The notes under the pieces: generated by a model | Database searches by the model: none | What the model saw: only the letters and a program-made list of their open reading frames with translations | Told to the model about the DNA's origin: nothing | Program-made: the position numbers and the translations under genes | Part shown: positions 1 through 5,726 of the stretch, piece after piece | Layout of the letters: the number at the start of each line of letters is the position of its first letter | Numbering within the stretch: the stretch's first letter is position 1 | Source: Bacillota bacterium | Lineage (GTDB): Bacteria; Bacillota; Clostridia; Lachnospirales; Lachnospiraceae | Assembly: GCA_023393095.1 (NCBI GenBank) | Contig: JAEWMT010000102.1 | Coordinates: forward strand, 1-12,983 | Direction of reading: 5' to 3' | Length of the DNA stretch: 12,983 nt

Positions 1-48
1 GCGGTAACGTATGGAGCTGATTGTTACTAATAGGTCGAGGGCTTGACC
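1..48 (+). rRNA. 23S ribosomal RNA, 3' end (partial)
   Basis: The stretch resembles the conserved 3' end of bacterial 23S rRNA, with the run ACTAATAGGTCGAGG followed by CTTGACC. The last seven bases are the strand that normally pairs with the 5' end of 23S to close the processing stem, so I place the mature end near base 48. The rest of the gene, and presumably 16S, lies upstream of the window. Confidence 0.93.
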
Positions 49-246
49 TAAAAAGGTTTGCAGTTAAGAGAATTCTAACGAATTCTTAGGATGGAACATT
101 TTCGTGTGTAGGTTTTAGTCAATTAAAGACAGAAGATACCTAGGTAGATTTCTGTTTTTTAAATTATAGAAAGAATTAAGTAGTATCTTTCTACATAATT
201 TAAATCATTAATACAAATAAATTATAAAAATTTGTTTGTAATTTAT
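49..246 (+). other. Spacer between 23S and tRNA-Asn, no 5S gene seen
   Basis: This stretch of about 200 bases contains nothing resembling a 5S rRNA gene of about 117 nt. It holds three hairpins. The first has arms at 69-75 and 80-86 (AGAATTC/GAATTCT, 4-nt loop). The second is terminator-like and listed separately at 129-160. The third has arms at 162-173 and 187-200, pairing 7 + 5 bp with a two-base bulge. The first and third could be rRNA/tRNA processing sites; that role is inference. I see no convincing promoter for tRNA-Asn. Confidence 0.6.
129..160 (+). terminator. Possible intrinsic terminator after 23S rRNA
   Basis: ACAGAA (129-134) pairs with TTCTGT (150-155), with a short inner helix (137-139 with 144-146) and an AU-only mismatch region between. 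Six T residues (155-160) follow immediately. The stem is weaker than the other terminators in the window, so it could instead be a processing hairpin. If it terminates, tRNA-Asn would need its own promoter or partial readthrough. Confidence 0.4.
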
Positions 247-318
247 TCCTCGATAGCTCAATGGTAGAGCACACGGCTGTTAACCGTGGGGTTGTAGGTT
301 CGAGCCCTACTCGGGGAG
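247..318 (+). tRNA. tRNA-Asn (anticodon GUU)
   Basis: A full cloverleaf can be drawn. The acceptor stem is 247-253 with 311-317, including one T-G wobble. The D stem begins GCTC at 256. The anticodon stem CACGG/CCGTG (272-276, 284-288) encloses loop CTGTTAA with anticodon GTT at 279-281. The T stem GTAGG/CCTAC (294-298, 306-310) encloses a 7-nt loop starting TTCGA. The discriminator base is G318. The CCA end is not encoded and must be added after transcription. Confidence 0.97.
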
Positions 319-409
319 TTTGCTGTTCTAGCTATTATATTATAATATATGATGACTTTATTCTTGACGTATAAAGTAACAGTTGCTATAATATAATAAT
401 TACAGCAAA
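319..409. repeat. Nested inverted repeat between tRNA-Asn and tRNA-Cys
   Basis: Three pairs of arms nest around one centre: TTTGCTGT (319-326) with ACAGCAAA (402-409), TATTATATTATA (333-344) with TATAATATAATA (387-398), and ACTTTAT (355-361) with ATAAAGT (371-377). That is 27 perfect base pairs in a 91-bp segment that fills nearly the whole space between the two tRNA genes. The promoter of tRNA-Cys lies inside it. It could be a miniature inverted-repeat insertion or a tRNA-precursor processing structure. I saw no clear target-site duplication, and the middle arm is AT-only, so some of the pairing could be chance. Confidence 0.6.
364..392 (+). promoter_or_regulatory. Promoter of tRNA-Cys
   Basis: TTGACG (364-369), a 17-bp spacer and TATAAT (387-392) make a near-consensus sigma-A promoter. 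Transcription would start near base 399, about 23 bases before the tRNA-Cys 5' end, as expected for a short tRNA precursor. The -35 lies in the loop, and the -10 in one arm, of the surrounding inverted repeat. Confidence 0.75.
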
Positions 410-421
410 ATATTAAAATAT

Positions 422-492
422 GGCGACATAGCCAAGTGGTAAGGCATGGGTCTGCAACACCCTGATCACCAGTTCAAATCTGGTTGTCGCCT
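422..492 (+). tRNA. tRNA-Cys (anticodon GCA)
   Basis: The acceptor stem GGCGACA (422-428) pairs perfectly with 485-491. The anticodon loop CTGCAAC (452-458) carries GCA at 454-456. The T loop TTCAAAT (473-479) sits in stem CCAG/CTGG. The discriminator base is T492, the identity base expected for cysteine tRNAs. The outermost anticodon-stem pair (447/463) is a T-T mismatch. CCA is not encoded. The 3' 22 bases recur, diverged, at 2643-2664 and 3304-3325. Confidence 0.96.
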
Positions 493-504
493 TGATTAAA
501 AGAG

Positions 505-543
505 TCTCTAAACTTTGAAGATACTAAGGTTTAGAGATTTTTT
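505..543 (+). terminator. Intrinsic terminator of the tRNA-Cys transcript
   Basis: TCTCTAAAC (505-513) pairs with GTTTAGAGA (529-537), with further weaker pairing inward, followed by six T residues (538-543). It lies 12 bases after the mature tRNA end. Related hairpins follow the tRNA-like remnants at 2677-2714 and 3338-3377. Confidence 0.9.
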
Positions 544-870
544 GTTGTAATGAAAACTAGATGCAAGTAGGTGTAAGGCACTTAGGTAGCTGAATAAGCT
601 TGCTTTCGAAAGACTTTTCATCCGTAAGGATAGTCTAAAATGAGGTTATCAACGTATTTTAATAATCCTAGCCTAAATATCATACTTGTGTTATACTTGC
701 CATACGGAAATGCTTCCTTTCTTTTGTATTTTGGTTGTGGTGACTTAAATATAACACAAAAAAGCATTTCCGTATTTATTTAGATGGATTTGTAGCACAT
801 GTATTGTAATCCTATAGAACGATTTCTTATTAGGCAAGTCATAAATTTGAATTTATTAGGAGAGTATGTT
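544..870. other. Intergenic region before the acetyltransferase
   Basis: No gene is supported here. Visible structure is a perfect palindrome CTTTCGAAAG (603-612), an interrupted hairpin (AGACT 611-615 with AGTCT 632-636, and ATCC 620-623 with GGAT 628-631), and the interleaved inverted repeats at 686-775 listed separately. I could not identify a convincing promoter for the downstream gene. Confidence 0.6.
686..775. repeat. Two interleaved inverted repeats (pseudoknot-like order)
   Basis: Arm a TTGTGTTATA (686-695) is complementary to TATAACACAA (750-759), and arm b ATACGGAAATGCTT (702-715) is complementary to AAGCATTTCCGTAT (762-775). Their order is a, b, a', b', so in RNA the two helices would form a pseudoknot or be alternatives. 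ATACTTG also repeats directly at 682-688 and 693-699. No T-run follows, so it is not a simple terminator. It could also be the ends of a small mobile remnant, though I see no target duplication. It lies about 100 bp upstream of the acetyltransferase start. Confidence 0.65.
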
Positions 871-1299
871 GTGATTAGGAAATTACAGGAGACAGATATA
901 GATAGAATTGCGCTAATTTGGTTGGATACCAATGTTAAAGCCCATAATTTTATTTCAAAAAAATACTGGGAAGATAATTTTGAAGTAGTAAAAGAAATGT
1001 TTTCACAAGCGGAAGTATACGTTTATGAGGATGAGAACAAAGGTAAAATAGAAGGCTTTGTTGGATTGAGCAATAATTATATCGAGGGTATTTTTGTTTG
1101 GAGTGATGCACAATCTGGTGGTATTGGCAAACAATTGTTGGACTTTGTTAAGTCTATCAAAACGCAATTAACTTTGAGTGTATATCAAAAGAATATACGG
1201 GCGGTAAAATTCTACCAACGTGAACATTTCAAAGTTCAGTGTGAAAAGACGGATGAAAATACAGGCGAAAAAGAGTATTTTATGGTATGGGAACAGTAA
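871..1299 (+). CDS. GNAT-family N-acetyltransferase
   Basis: A 142-residue protein with the GNAT fold, which transfers an acetyl group from acetyl-CoA to an amine; it is similar in style to YjaB-like cytoplasmic acetyltransferases. I see an N-terminal start of the form xIRKLQETDIDRI, a middle beta strand (GFVGLSNNYIEGIFV), the acetyl-CoA pyrophosphate-binding loop QSGGIGKQLLDF (consensus Q/RxxGxG/A), and the closing VYQKNIRAVKFYQREHF helix typical of the family. The frame is open from an ATG at 799. I choose GTG 871 because a good AGGAG sits at 858-862 and the extra 24 residues do not look like the family. The substrate is unknown. The gene stands alone, with no neighbour close enough for an operon. 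A GNAT protein is certain, its target is not. Confidence 0.88.
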   Translation: MIRKLQETDIDRIALIWLDTNVKAHNFISKKYWEDNFEVVKEMFSQAEVYVYEDENKGKIEGFVGLSNNYIEGIFVWSDAQSGGIGKQLLDFVKSIKTQLTLSVYQKNIRAVKFYQREHFKVQCEKTDENTGEKEYFMVWEQ

Positions 1300-1614
1300 T
1301 ATCAATTCTAATTTGTTGATTTTAACATACAGGGATATTGAAGTATTAACTTATTAATAAATTATATTTCCACCATAAGTTGTGACAGAACCTTTGATAT
1401 TTTGCTTTTTGTGTGGAATATTTGTGTAATGAGATTGCAGAATGGCTACAACCCCTGAATAGAATAGCTTTGAAATTTTGAGATATATATACTTTTCTAT
1501 TTAGAGTTGATTTCCTATGTTTTAATGTCTATAATTTAATAGATAGTATTGTTTTAATTCATTATAGTATAAAATACGCACTAAAGAGAAGGTAAAGTAG
1601 AGGAGAAGTAAGAC
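1300..1614 (+). other. Intergenic region with the hydrolase promoter
   Basis: No coding region is supported. A 7-bp inverted repeat (AACTTAT 1348-1354 with ATAAGTT 1375-1381) has no T-run and no clear role. The promoter at 1507-1535 lies towards the end and leaves a 5' leader of roughly 70 bases before the hydrolase start. Confidence 0.6.
1507..1535 (+). promoter_or_regulatory. Promoter of the alpha/beta hydrolase gene
   Basis: TTGATT (1507-1512), a 17-bp spacer and a perfect TATAAT (1530-1535). The predicted start is near 1542. The downstream ribosome site AGGAG is at 1601-1605, 9 bases before the ATG. Confidence 0.65.
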
Positions 1615-2559
1615 ATGAAAAAACAAAACGATTATTATCCGGAATATATTAAAATCAATGGAATAGAACAATATTTATTACATCACACCATCAATACTGA
1701 TCTTCCCGTCCTCCTGTTTTTACATGGTGGTCCAGGAATGTCAGAATCAACATTCGCATATGCTTTTCAAAAAGATTTGTCAAGTTTATATAACATTGTT
1801 CATTGGGATCAGAGAGGTGCAGGAAAAACATTAACAAAAACAAAAAGAAATAGCAATTATCCTTCTGTTGATGAATTATTAGATGATTTATTAGAAATAG
1901 TTAATTACTTAAAAAAGAAATATAACAAGGAGAAAATAGTTATTTTAGGTCATTCTTGGGGAAGTGTTTTGGGAACATTATTCGTGAAGAAATATCCTCA
2001 AGATGTACTATACTACATAGGAGCGGGACAAGTAGTAGATATAGTGGAGAATGAAAAGATTGGTTACGAAAAGGTAAGAGAATTAATAATAAAAACGGGC
2101 AATAAAAAGGATTTAGTCAGCCTTGAAAAAATAGGAGTTTATCCCGAAAAAAATTACGAAAAACCGATGATAAAGAAAATTCAAAAAATTAGAATATTAC
2201 AAGGTAAGTATAAGGTTGGAATGGATTTTATGCCTATAATAAAAACTCTATTTAAGAGTCCAATTTTTAGGTTTTCCGATATAATAAGTTTATTTAAAGG
2301 GATGAATAATAATAAAAAACTATGGGATTTTTTATTTTCACATAGTTTATATGAGGAAAGTCATGATTATGAAATACCTGTTTTTTATGTTCTTGGAGCT
2401 AGAGATTATCAGGCCTCAAATGTAATAGCAAGTAGCTATTTTGATTCAATTAATGCACCATACAAAAAAAAGTTTATTATCGAAGACGCTGGTCACTTTA
2501 TGATGCTTGACCAACCGAAACTGTTTGCTAATGCCTTGTCTGAAATTTGCAGATTATGA
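1615..2559 (+). CDS. Alpha/beta hydrolase, proline iminopeptidase-like (S33)
   Basis: A 314-residue cytoplasmic serine hydrolase; there is no signal peptide. Peptidase family S33 features are clear: the oxyanion-hole motif HGGPG (37-41), DQRGAG (65-70), the nucleophile elbow GHSWGS (112-117, Ser114), a candidate catalytic acid Asp264 in GARD, and catalytic His294 in AGHF. Family members remove N-terminal proline from peptides or hydrolyse other small amides and esters. The cap domain (about 145-245) is Lys/Ile/Asn-rich and not diagnostic of substrate, so iminopeptidase activity is only likely. ATG 1615 is backed by AGGAG at 1601-1605 and its own promoter. Base use is more A-rich than in the downstream operon. 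Twenty bases after the stop lies a tRNA-Cys-like remnant. Confidence 0.85.
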   Translation: MKKQNDYYPEYIKINGIEQYLLHHTINTDLPVLLFLHGGPGMSESTFAYAFQKDLSSLYNIVHWDQRGAGKTLTKTKRNSNYPSVDELLDDLLEIVNYLKKKYNKEKIVILGHSWGSVLGTLFVKKYPQDVLYYIGAGQVVDIVENEKIGYEKVRELIIKTGNKKDLVSLEKIGVYPEKNYEKPMIKKIQKIRILQGKYKVGMDFMPIIKTLFKSPIFRFSDIISLFKGMNNNKKLWDFLFSHSLYEESHDYEIPVFYVLGARDYQASNVIASSYFDSINAPYKKKFIIEDAGHFMMLDQPKLFANALSEICRL

Positions 2560-2579
2560 GTAAAGATTAAGATTATATA

Positions 2580-2714
2580 GGTGCAATCAGTTTCAGAGAT
2601 TGAAAACCCTCCTTTCTGTGGGGTTTCTAGAACTGTTCAAACAGTTCAAATATGGTTATCGCCTTTTTTAGAAGAGTCTCTAAACCTTTAGAAATAAGGG
2701 TTTAGAGATTTTTT
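2580..2714 (+). repeat. tRNA-Cys-derived remnant with terminator, copy 1
   Basis: Bases 2643-2664 match the 3' 22 bases of tRNA-Cys (471-492) at 20 positions, and the same spacing then leads to a near-copy of its terminator. The upstream part (2580-2642) matches the second copy (from 3243) but not the real tRNA. The unit has GGTG at its 5' end able to pair with CGCC (2660-2663), and a hairpin GAACTGT/ACAGTTC (2629-2635 with 2640-2646). It cannot fold as a normal tRNA, since the T stem and anticodon loop are broken. It is either a decayed tRNA/attachment-site scar or a derived small RNA. Confidence 0.65.
2677..2714 (+). terminator. Intrinsic terminator after tRNA-like copy 1
   Basis: TCTCTAAACC (2677-2686) pairs with GGTTTAGAGA (2699-2708), then six T residues (2709-2714). 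It is related to the terminator at 505-543. It probably also ends the hydrolase transcript, whose stop is at 2559. Confidence 0.88.
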
Positions 2715-2770
2715 GTTTGTCAAAATAGTACGGCAAATAAGTGTAGGGTAACAAGGTTGAAATTCGCCTT

Positions 2771-2799
2771 TTGACAACATGTGTAATATGATGTATTAT
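2771..2799 (+). promoter_or_regulatory. Promoter of the DUF4177 gene
   Basis: TTGACA (2771-2776) with TATTAT (2794-2799) after 17 bp. An overlapping TATAAT (2797-2802) would give a 20-bp spacer and is less likely. The gene start is 33 bases past the -10. Confidence 0.65.
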
Positions 2800-2831
2800 A
2801 ATGTAAAAAATATAAGAAAAGGAGAGAAGAT

Positions 2832-3035
2832 ATGCAGTATGTAGTTTTACAAGTTATACTTAAAGAAAAGTTTATTGGGACAGGTTCAGGAAATTTAACA
2901 GAATTAGAGGATGTTATTAATAAACAGGCTGCGAAAGGATATAGATTACACACGATTAGTACAACTTCAGCAGGAAGCAAAGGTATGCTTGGTGGAGATA
3001 GAATTCAAGCTACACTTGTTTTTGAAAAGATATAA
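2832..3035 (+). CDS. DUF4177 domain small protein
   Basis: A 67-residue protein covering a complete DUF4177 domain: an N-terminal beta strand (QYVVLQVILKEKF), a helix (LTELEDVINKQAAKGYRLHTIS) with the characteristic AAKGYRL (usually AxxGWxL), a glycine-rich turn (GSKGMLGGDR) and a final strand (IQATLVFEK). The family is widespread in Firmicutes and its biochemical role is unknown. GGAGAGAAG directly precedes ATG 2832, and it has its own promoter. It is the only gene between the two tRNA-Cys-derived repeats, and no terminator is seen between it and the second repeat unit. No signal peptide or membrane segment is present. Confidence 0.85.
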   Translation: MQYVVLQVILKEKFIGTGSGNLTELEDVINKQAAKGYRLHTISTTSAGSKGMLGGDRIQATLVFEKI

Positions 3036-3242
3036 TTGTAATAAAATATATTCACACTAGAACTACCAATTTGTCTACTTGTTACTTGTAAATTTGTAAC
3101 TAACAATTTCAGAAGTCAATACATAAAAAATGTGCACTATTATAAATACATAAGTTGGAAGCGGATTATTCTCCTTCCTTTTAACATTTGAAGGATAAGA
3201 TTATACTTCGAATTCCGTCTCGTTAAAATTAGGTGAGAAACA
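3036..3242 (+). other. Intergenic region before the second tRNA-like repeat
   Basis: No coding region is supported. There are weak inverted repeats (GTTAC/GTAAC around 3081-3100, and TCCTTC/GAAGGA around 3172-3195), neither with a T-run. Just before the repeat copy, ACAGGT (3240-3245) pairs with ACCTGT (3249-3254) over a 3-base loop. This hairpin is absent from the first copy. Confidence 0.5.
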
Positions 3243-3377
3243 GGTGCAACCTGTATTAGAGATTGCCCATCCCTTTCTATGCGGGTTTTAGAACTATTCA
3301 TATAGTTCAAATATGGTTATCGCCTCTCTCAATGAAGTCCTCTAAACCTTTAAAAATAAGGTTTAGAGGATTTTTTT
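3243..3377 (+). repeat. tRNA-Cys-derived remnant with terminator, copy 2
   Basis: A direct repeat of 2580-2714. Bases 3304-3325 are identical to 2643-2664 over 22 bases and match tRNA-Cys at 20. The 5' part is shared with copy 1 (GGTGCAA, AGAGATTG, CTTTCT, TAGAACT) with scattered changes. The hairpin here is GAACTAT/ATAGTTC (3291-3297 with 3302-3308). Against copy 1, one G-C pair has become A-T with both sides changed. The terminator stem likewise gained one base on each side. Paired changes suggest that RNA structure is being maintained, though two copies give few data. Confidence 0.65.
3338..3377 (+). terminator. Intrinsic terminator after tRNA-like copy 2
   Basis: A perfect 13-bp stem, TCCTCTAAACCTT (3338-3350) with AAGGTTTAGAGGA (3358-3370), a 7-base loop and seven T residues (3371-3377). 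It insulates the MarR operon from upstream transcription. Confidence 0.92.
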
Positions 3378-3440
3378 GTATTTAAATATTGTATGCAGGT
3401 GCATGCAATGCCTTTAAGTGAATATGGTAGAACTTTTATA

Positions 3441-3469
3441 TTGACAGAAGCAAAACTATATTTTAATAT
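3441..3469 (+). promoter_or_regulatory. Promoter of the marR-ABC exporter operon
   Basis: A perfect TTGACA (3441-3446), a 17-bp spacer and TAATAT (3464-3469). Transcription should start near 3476, inside the palindrome at 3471-3486. Confidence 0.8.
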
Positions 3470-3470
3470 A

Positions 3471-3486
3471 TGTTAGGTATCTAACA
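3471..3486. promoter_or_regulatory. MarR operator
   Basis: TGTTAG-GTAT-CTAACA is an inverted repeat with 6-bp arms and a 4-bp centre, beginning one base after the -10 and covering the predicted start site. Its core TTAGNNNNCTAA is the typical dyad shape of MarR-family operators. The gene directly downstream encodes a MarR protein, so autorepression of the whole operon is the natural reading. Binding is inferred, not shown. Confidence 0.75.
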
Positions 3487-3503
3487 AATGGAGGAGCGAT
3501 CAA

Positions 3504-3938
3504 ATGGAAGAAAGACACATTGGAAAGATGTTAAGGATTCTATCCAATCTAGTCCGTAGGAAGATAGAAAATGAGTTAAATCAGAGAGGAATGGAAGTGA
3601 CAAGTTCACAAGCCAGAATTATAAGTTTTGTATATCACCAAGCTCAAATTCGTAATGTATACCAAAGGGATATCGAGATTGAGTTTGACATACGTAGATC
3701 TACGGTTACAAACACACTACAGCTTATGGAGAAGAACGGATACATCTCAAGGGTTAGTGTTGATGAAGATGCTAGGTTGAAGAAAATTCTGCTTACCGAT
3801 AAAGGGATAGGAATTCATGAAGTTCTAAGAAAGAGCATCTTAGAAGTGGAAGGAGCACTAAACAGCGTATATACCTCAGAAGAATTAAATGAATTGTTTT
3901 ATTTATTAGATAAGTTATATACGGTTTTAGAAGATTAG
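3504..3938 (+). CDS. MarR-family transcriptional regulator
   Basis: A 144-residue winged-helix repressor of normal family length. An N-terminal dimerisation helix (about 5-28) leads to the winged helix: a recognition helix near 64-77 (RRSTVTNTLQLMEK), then the wing at 82-96 with the characteristic DEDARLKKILLTDKG. A C-terminal helix pair (about 103-142) completes the dimer interface. There is no cysteine, so thiol-based redox sensing of the OhrR kind is excluded; direct ligand binding is the likely signal. GGAGG at 3490-3494 precedes ATG 3504. It is first in the operon, 51 bases ahead of the first ABC gene, behind a palindrome that probably is its own operator. It likely represses the exporter until an inducer binds. 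Confidence 0.93.
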   Translation: MEERHIGKMLRILSNLVRRKIENELNQRGMEVTSSQARIISFVYHQAQIRNVYQRDIEIEFDIRRSTVTNTLQLMEKNGYISRVSVDEDARLKKILLTDKGIGIHEVLRKSILEVEGALNSVYTSEELNELFYLLDKLYTVLED

Positions 3939-3989
3939 GAATAGCGAATATATGTCCATTACGTATTAATTTAATAGGAGAGTGATACG

Positions 3990-5726
3990 ATGTTAAAAAA
4001 ATTACTGGAGAATGTAGGAGAATACAAAAAAGATTCGATCCTAACTCCTATTTATGTGATTCTTGAAGTGATTATGGAAGTTATTATTCCATTATTAATG
4101 GCTAGGATAGTAGATGTTGGTTTAGCCAATGGTAATATTAATTACGTAGTGAAAGTCGGAATGATCATGCTTTTGGCGTCCTTTTTAGGACTATATTTTG
4201 GTATGATATCAGGAAAGACAGCTGCAAGAGCCAGCACAGGATTTTCGAAGAATTTAAGAAGGGCTATGTATGATAAAATACAAACCTATTCTTTTTCAAA
4301 TATAGATAAATTTTCTACCTCAGGCTTAGTGACTAGGTTAACAACTGACATCACCAACGTTCAAAATGCATATCAGATGTGCATAAGAGTCTTAGTAAGA
4401 GCCCCGATTATGATGATTTCAGCATTGATTATGTCATTTTATATTAATTCTGAATTAGCAATTATATTCTTGTGCGCAATTGTATTTTTAGGTGTTATTT
4501 TATATTTTATTATGACTCGTGCACATGTTTATTTTCAACGTACCTTCAGAAAATATGATGATTTGAATGAAAGTGTTCAAGAGAATCTTACAGGTATTCG
4601 TGTCGTGAAAGCTTATGTGAGAGAGGATTATGAAACAAATAAATTTCATAAGGCTTCAGGCTCCTTATACAGCGGTTTTCTAAGTGCTGAAAAATTATTA
4701 CTTTTAAATACACCTGCAATGCAATTTACTATGTATACCTGTAACTTATTACTTTCCTGGCTTGGCACACATTTAATATTACAGGGAAGAATGGCGACAG
4801 GTGAATTAATGAGTATGTTTACCTATACGGGGAATATTCTGATTAGTTTAATGATTGTGTCCATGGTATTTGTTATGGTTGTTATGTCAAAGGCTTCTAT
4901 GGAAAGAATTTATGAAGTTCTAACAGAAGAAAGTAATTTGAAAAATGGAGAAAATCCTGTATTTAAAGTACCAGATGGATCGATAGAGTTTAAAAATGTT
5001 GACTTTAGTTATAGCAATGATGAAAACAAATTAGTTCTTGAAAATATTAATTTAAGAATTAATTCCGGAGAAACCATTGGTATTATCGGTGGAACTGGTA
5101 GTGCAAAAAGTACCTTAGTTCAGTTAATTCCTAGACTTTATGATACAACCAATGGTTTTGTAGAAGTTGGTGGTATTAATGTAAAGAATTATGATATGGA
5201 TACTTTAAGAAATGAAGTTTCCATGGTATTACAAAAGAATGTATTATTCTCTGGTACGATCAAAGAAAATCTTCGTTGGGGGAATAAGTTTGCAACAGAG
5301 GAAGAAATTATAAAAGCTTGTGAAGATGCTCAGGCACAGGAATTTATTGAGACATTCCCAAAGAAATATGATACCTATATTGAACAGGGTGGTACTAATG
5401 TATCCGGTGGTCAAAAGCAGAGATTATGTATTGCAAGAGCTTTACTAAAGAAACCAAAGATTCTTATTTTTGATGACTCTACCAGTGCTGTAGATACGAA
5501 GACAGATGCTAAGATTAGAAAAGCTCTGAAAGAAGAAATTCCGGGAACAACAAAAATTATTATAGCCCAAAGAATTGCCTCCATTGAAGATGCTGATAAG
5601 ATTATTGTAATTAATGATGGAAAAATTGATGGCTTTGGTACCCATGATGATCTTCTTGCAAGTAACAACATCTACCGAGAGGTATATATATCACAGATGA
5701 AAGGAGCTAGACAGGAAGATGAATAG
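3990..5726 (+). CDS. Heterodimeric ABC exporter subunit, degenerate ATPase site
   Basis: A 578-residue half-transporter with an N-terminal membrane domain (hydrophobic segments near 17-38, 53-74, 133-177 and 245-305) and a C-terminal nucleotide-binding domain. It resembles YheI/BmrC/LmrC-type multidrug exporters. The Walker A is GGTGSAKST (367-375), with Ala372 where Gly is usual. The signature VSGGQ (471-475) is intact. In Walker B (ILIFDD, 491-496) the catalytic Glu is Asp496, and the switch His is Gln527. So this subunit supplies the degenerate ATP site, as in known asymmetric exporters, while its intact signature completes the active site of the partner. AGGAG at 3976-3980 sits 9 bases before ATG. 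Its end overlaps the next gene by 8 bases, so the two are translationally coupled. The substrate is unknown. Confidence 0.93.
   Translation: MLKKLLENVGEYKKDSILTPIYVILEVIMEVIIPLLMARIVDVGLANGNINYVVKVGMIMLLASFLGLYFGMISGKTAARASTGFSKNLRRAMYDKIQTYSFSNIDKFSTSGLVTRLTTDITNVQNAYQMCIRVLVRAPIMMISALIMSFYINSELAIIFLCAIVFLGVILYFIMTRAHVYFQRTFRKYDDLNESVQENLTGIRVVKAYVREDYETNKFHKASGSLYSGFLSAEKLLLLNTPAMQFTMYTCNLLLSWLGTHLILQGRMATGELMSMFTYTGNILISLMIVSMVFVMVVMSKASMERIYEVLTEESNLKNGENPVFKVPDGSIEFKNVDFSYSNDENKLVLENINLRINSGETIGIIGGTGSAKSTLVQLIPRLYDTTNGFVEVGGINVKNYDMDTLRNEVSMVLQKNVLFSGTIKENLRWGNKFATEEEIIKACEDAQAQEFIETFPKKYDTYIEQGGTNVSGGQKQRLCIARALLKKPKILIFDDSTSAVDTKTDAKIRKALKEEIPGTTKIIIAQRIASIEDADKIIVINDGKIDGFGTHDDLLASNNIYREVYISQMKGARQEDE

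Noticed and set aside
603..612. Palindrome CTTTCGAAAG as an operator
   Set aside because: It is short, has no promoter beside it and has no second copy in the window.
799..870. N-terminal extension of the acetyltransferase from ATG 799
   Set aside because: There is no ribosome site before 799, whereas AGGAG precedes GTG 871, and the 24 extra residues do not resemble GNAT proteins.
2580..2663. Functional tRNA gene of about 84 bases
   Set aside because: Only GGTG/CGCC of the acceptor stem pairs well, and the T stem and a 7-base anticodon loop with T33 cannot be formed; the second copy fails in the same way.
2720..2980. Reverse-strand open frame of 86 codons over the DUF4177 gene
   Set aside because: It lies opposite a recognisable gene with promoter and ribosome site, and its protein is low-complexity with no family features.
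3240..3377. T-box or other known riboswitch
   Set aside because: There is no T-box consensus and no downstream biosynthetic or synthetase gene; the structure is better explained by the tRNA-Cys-like unit.
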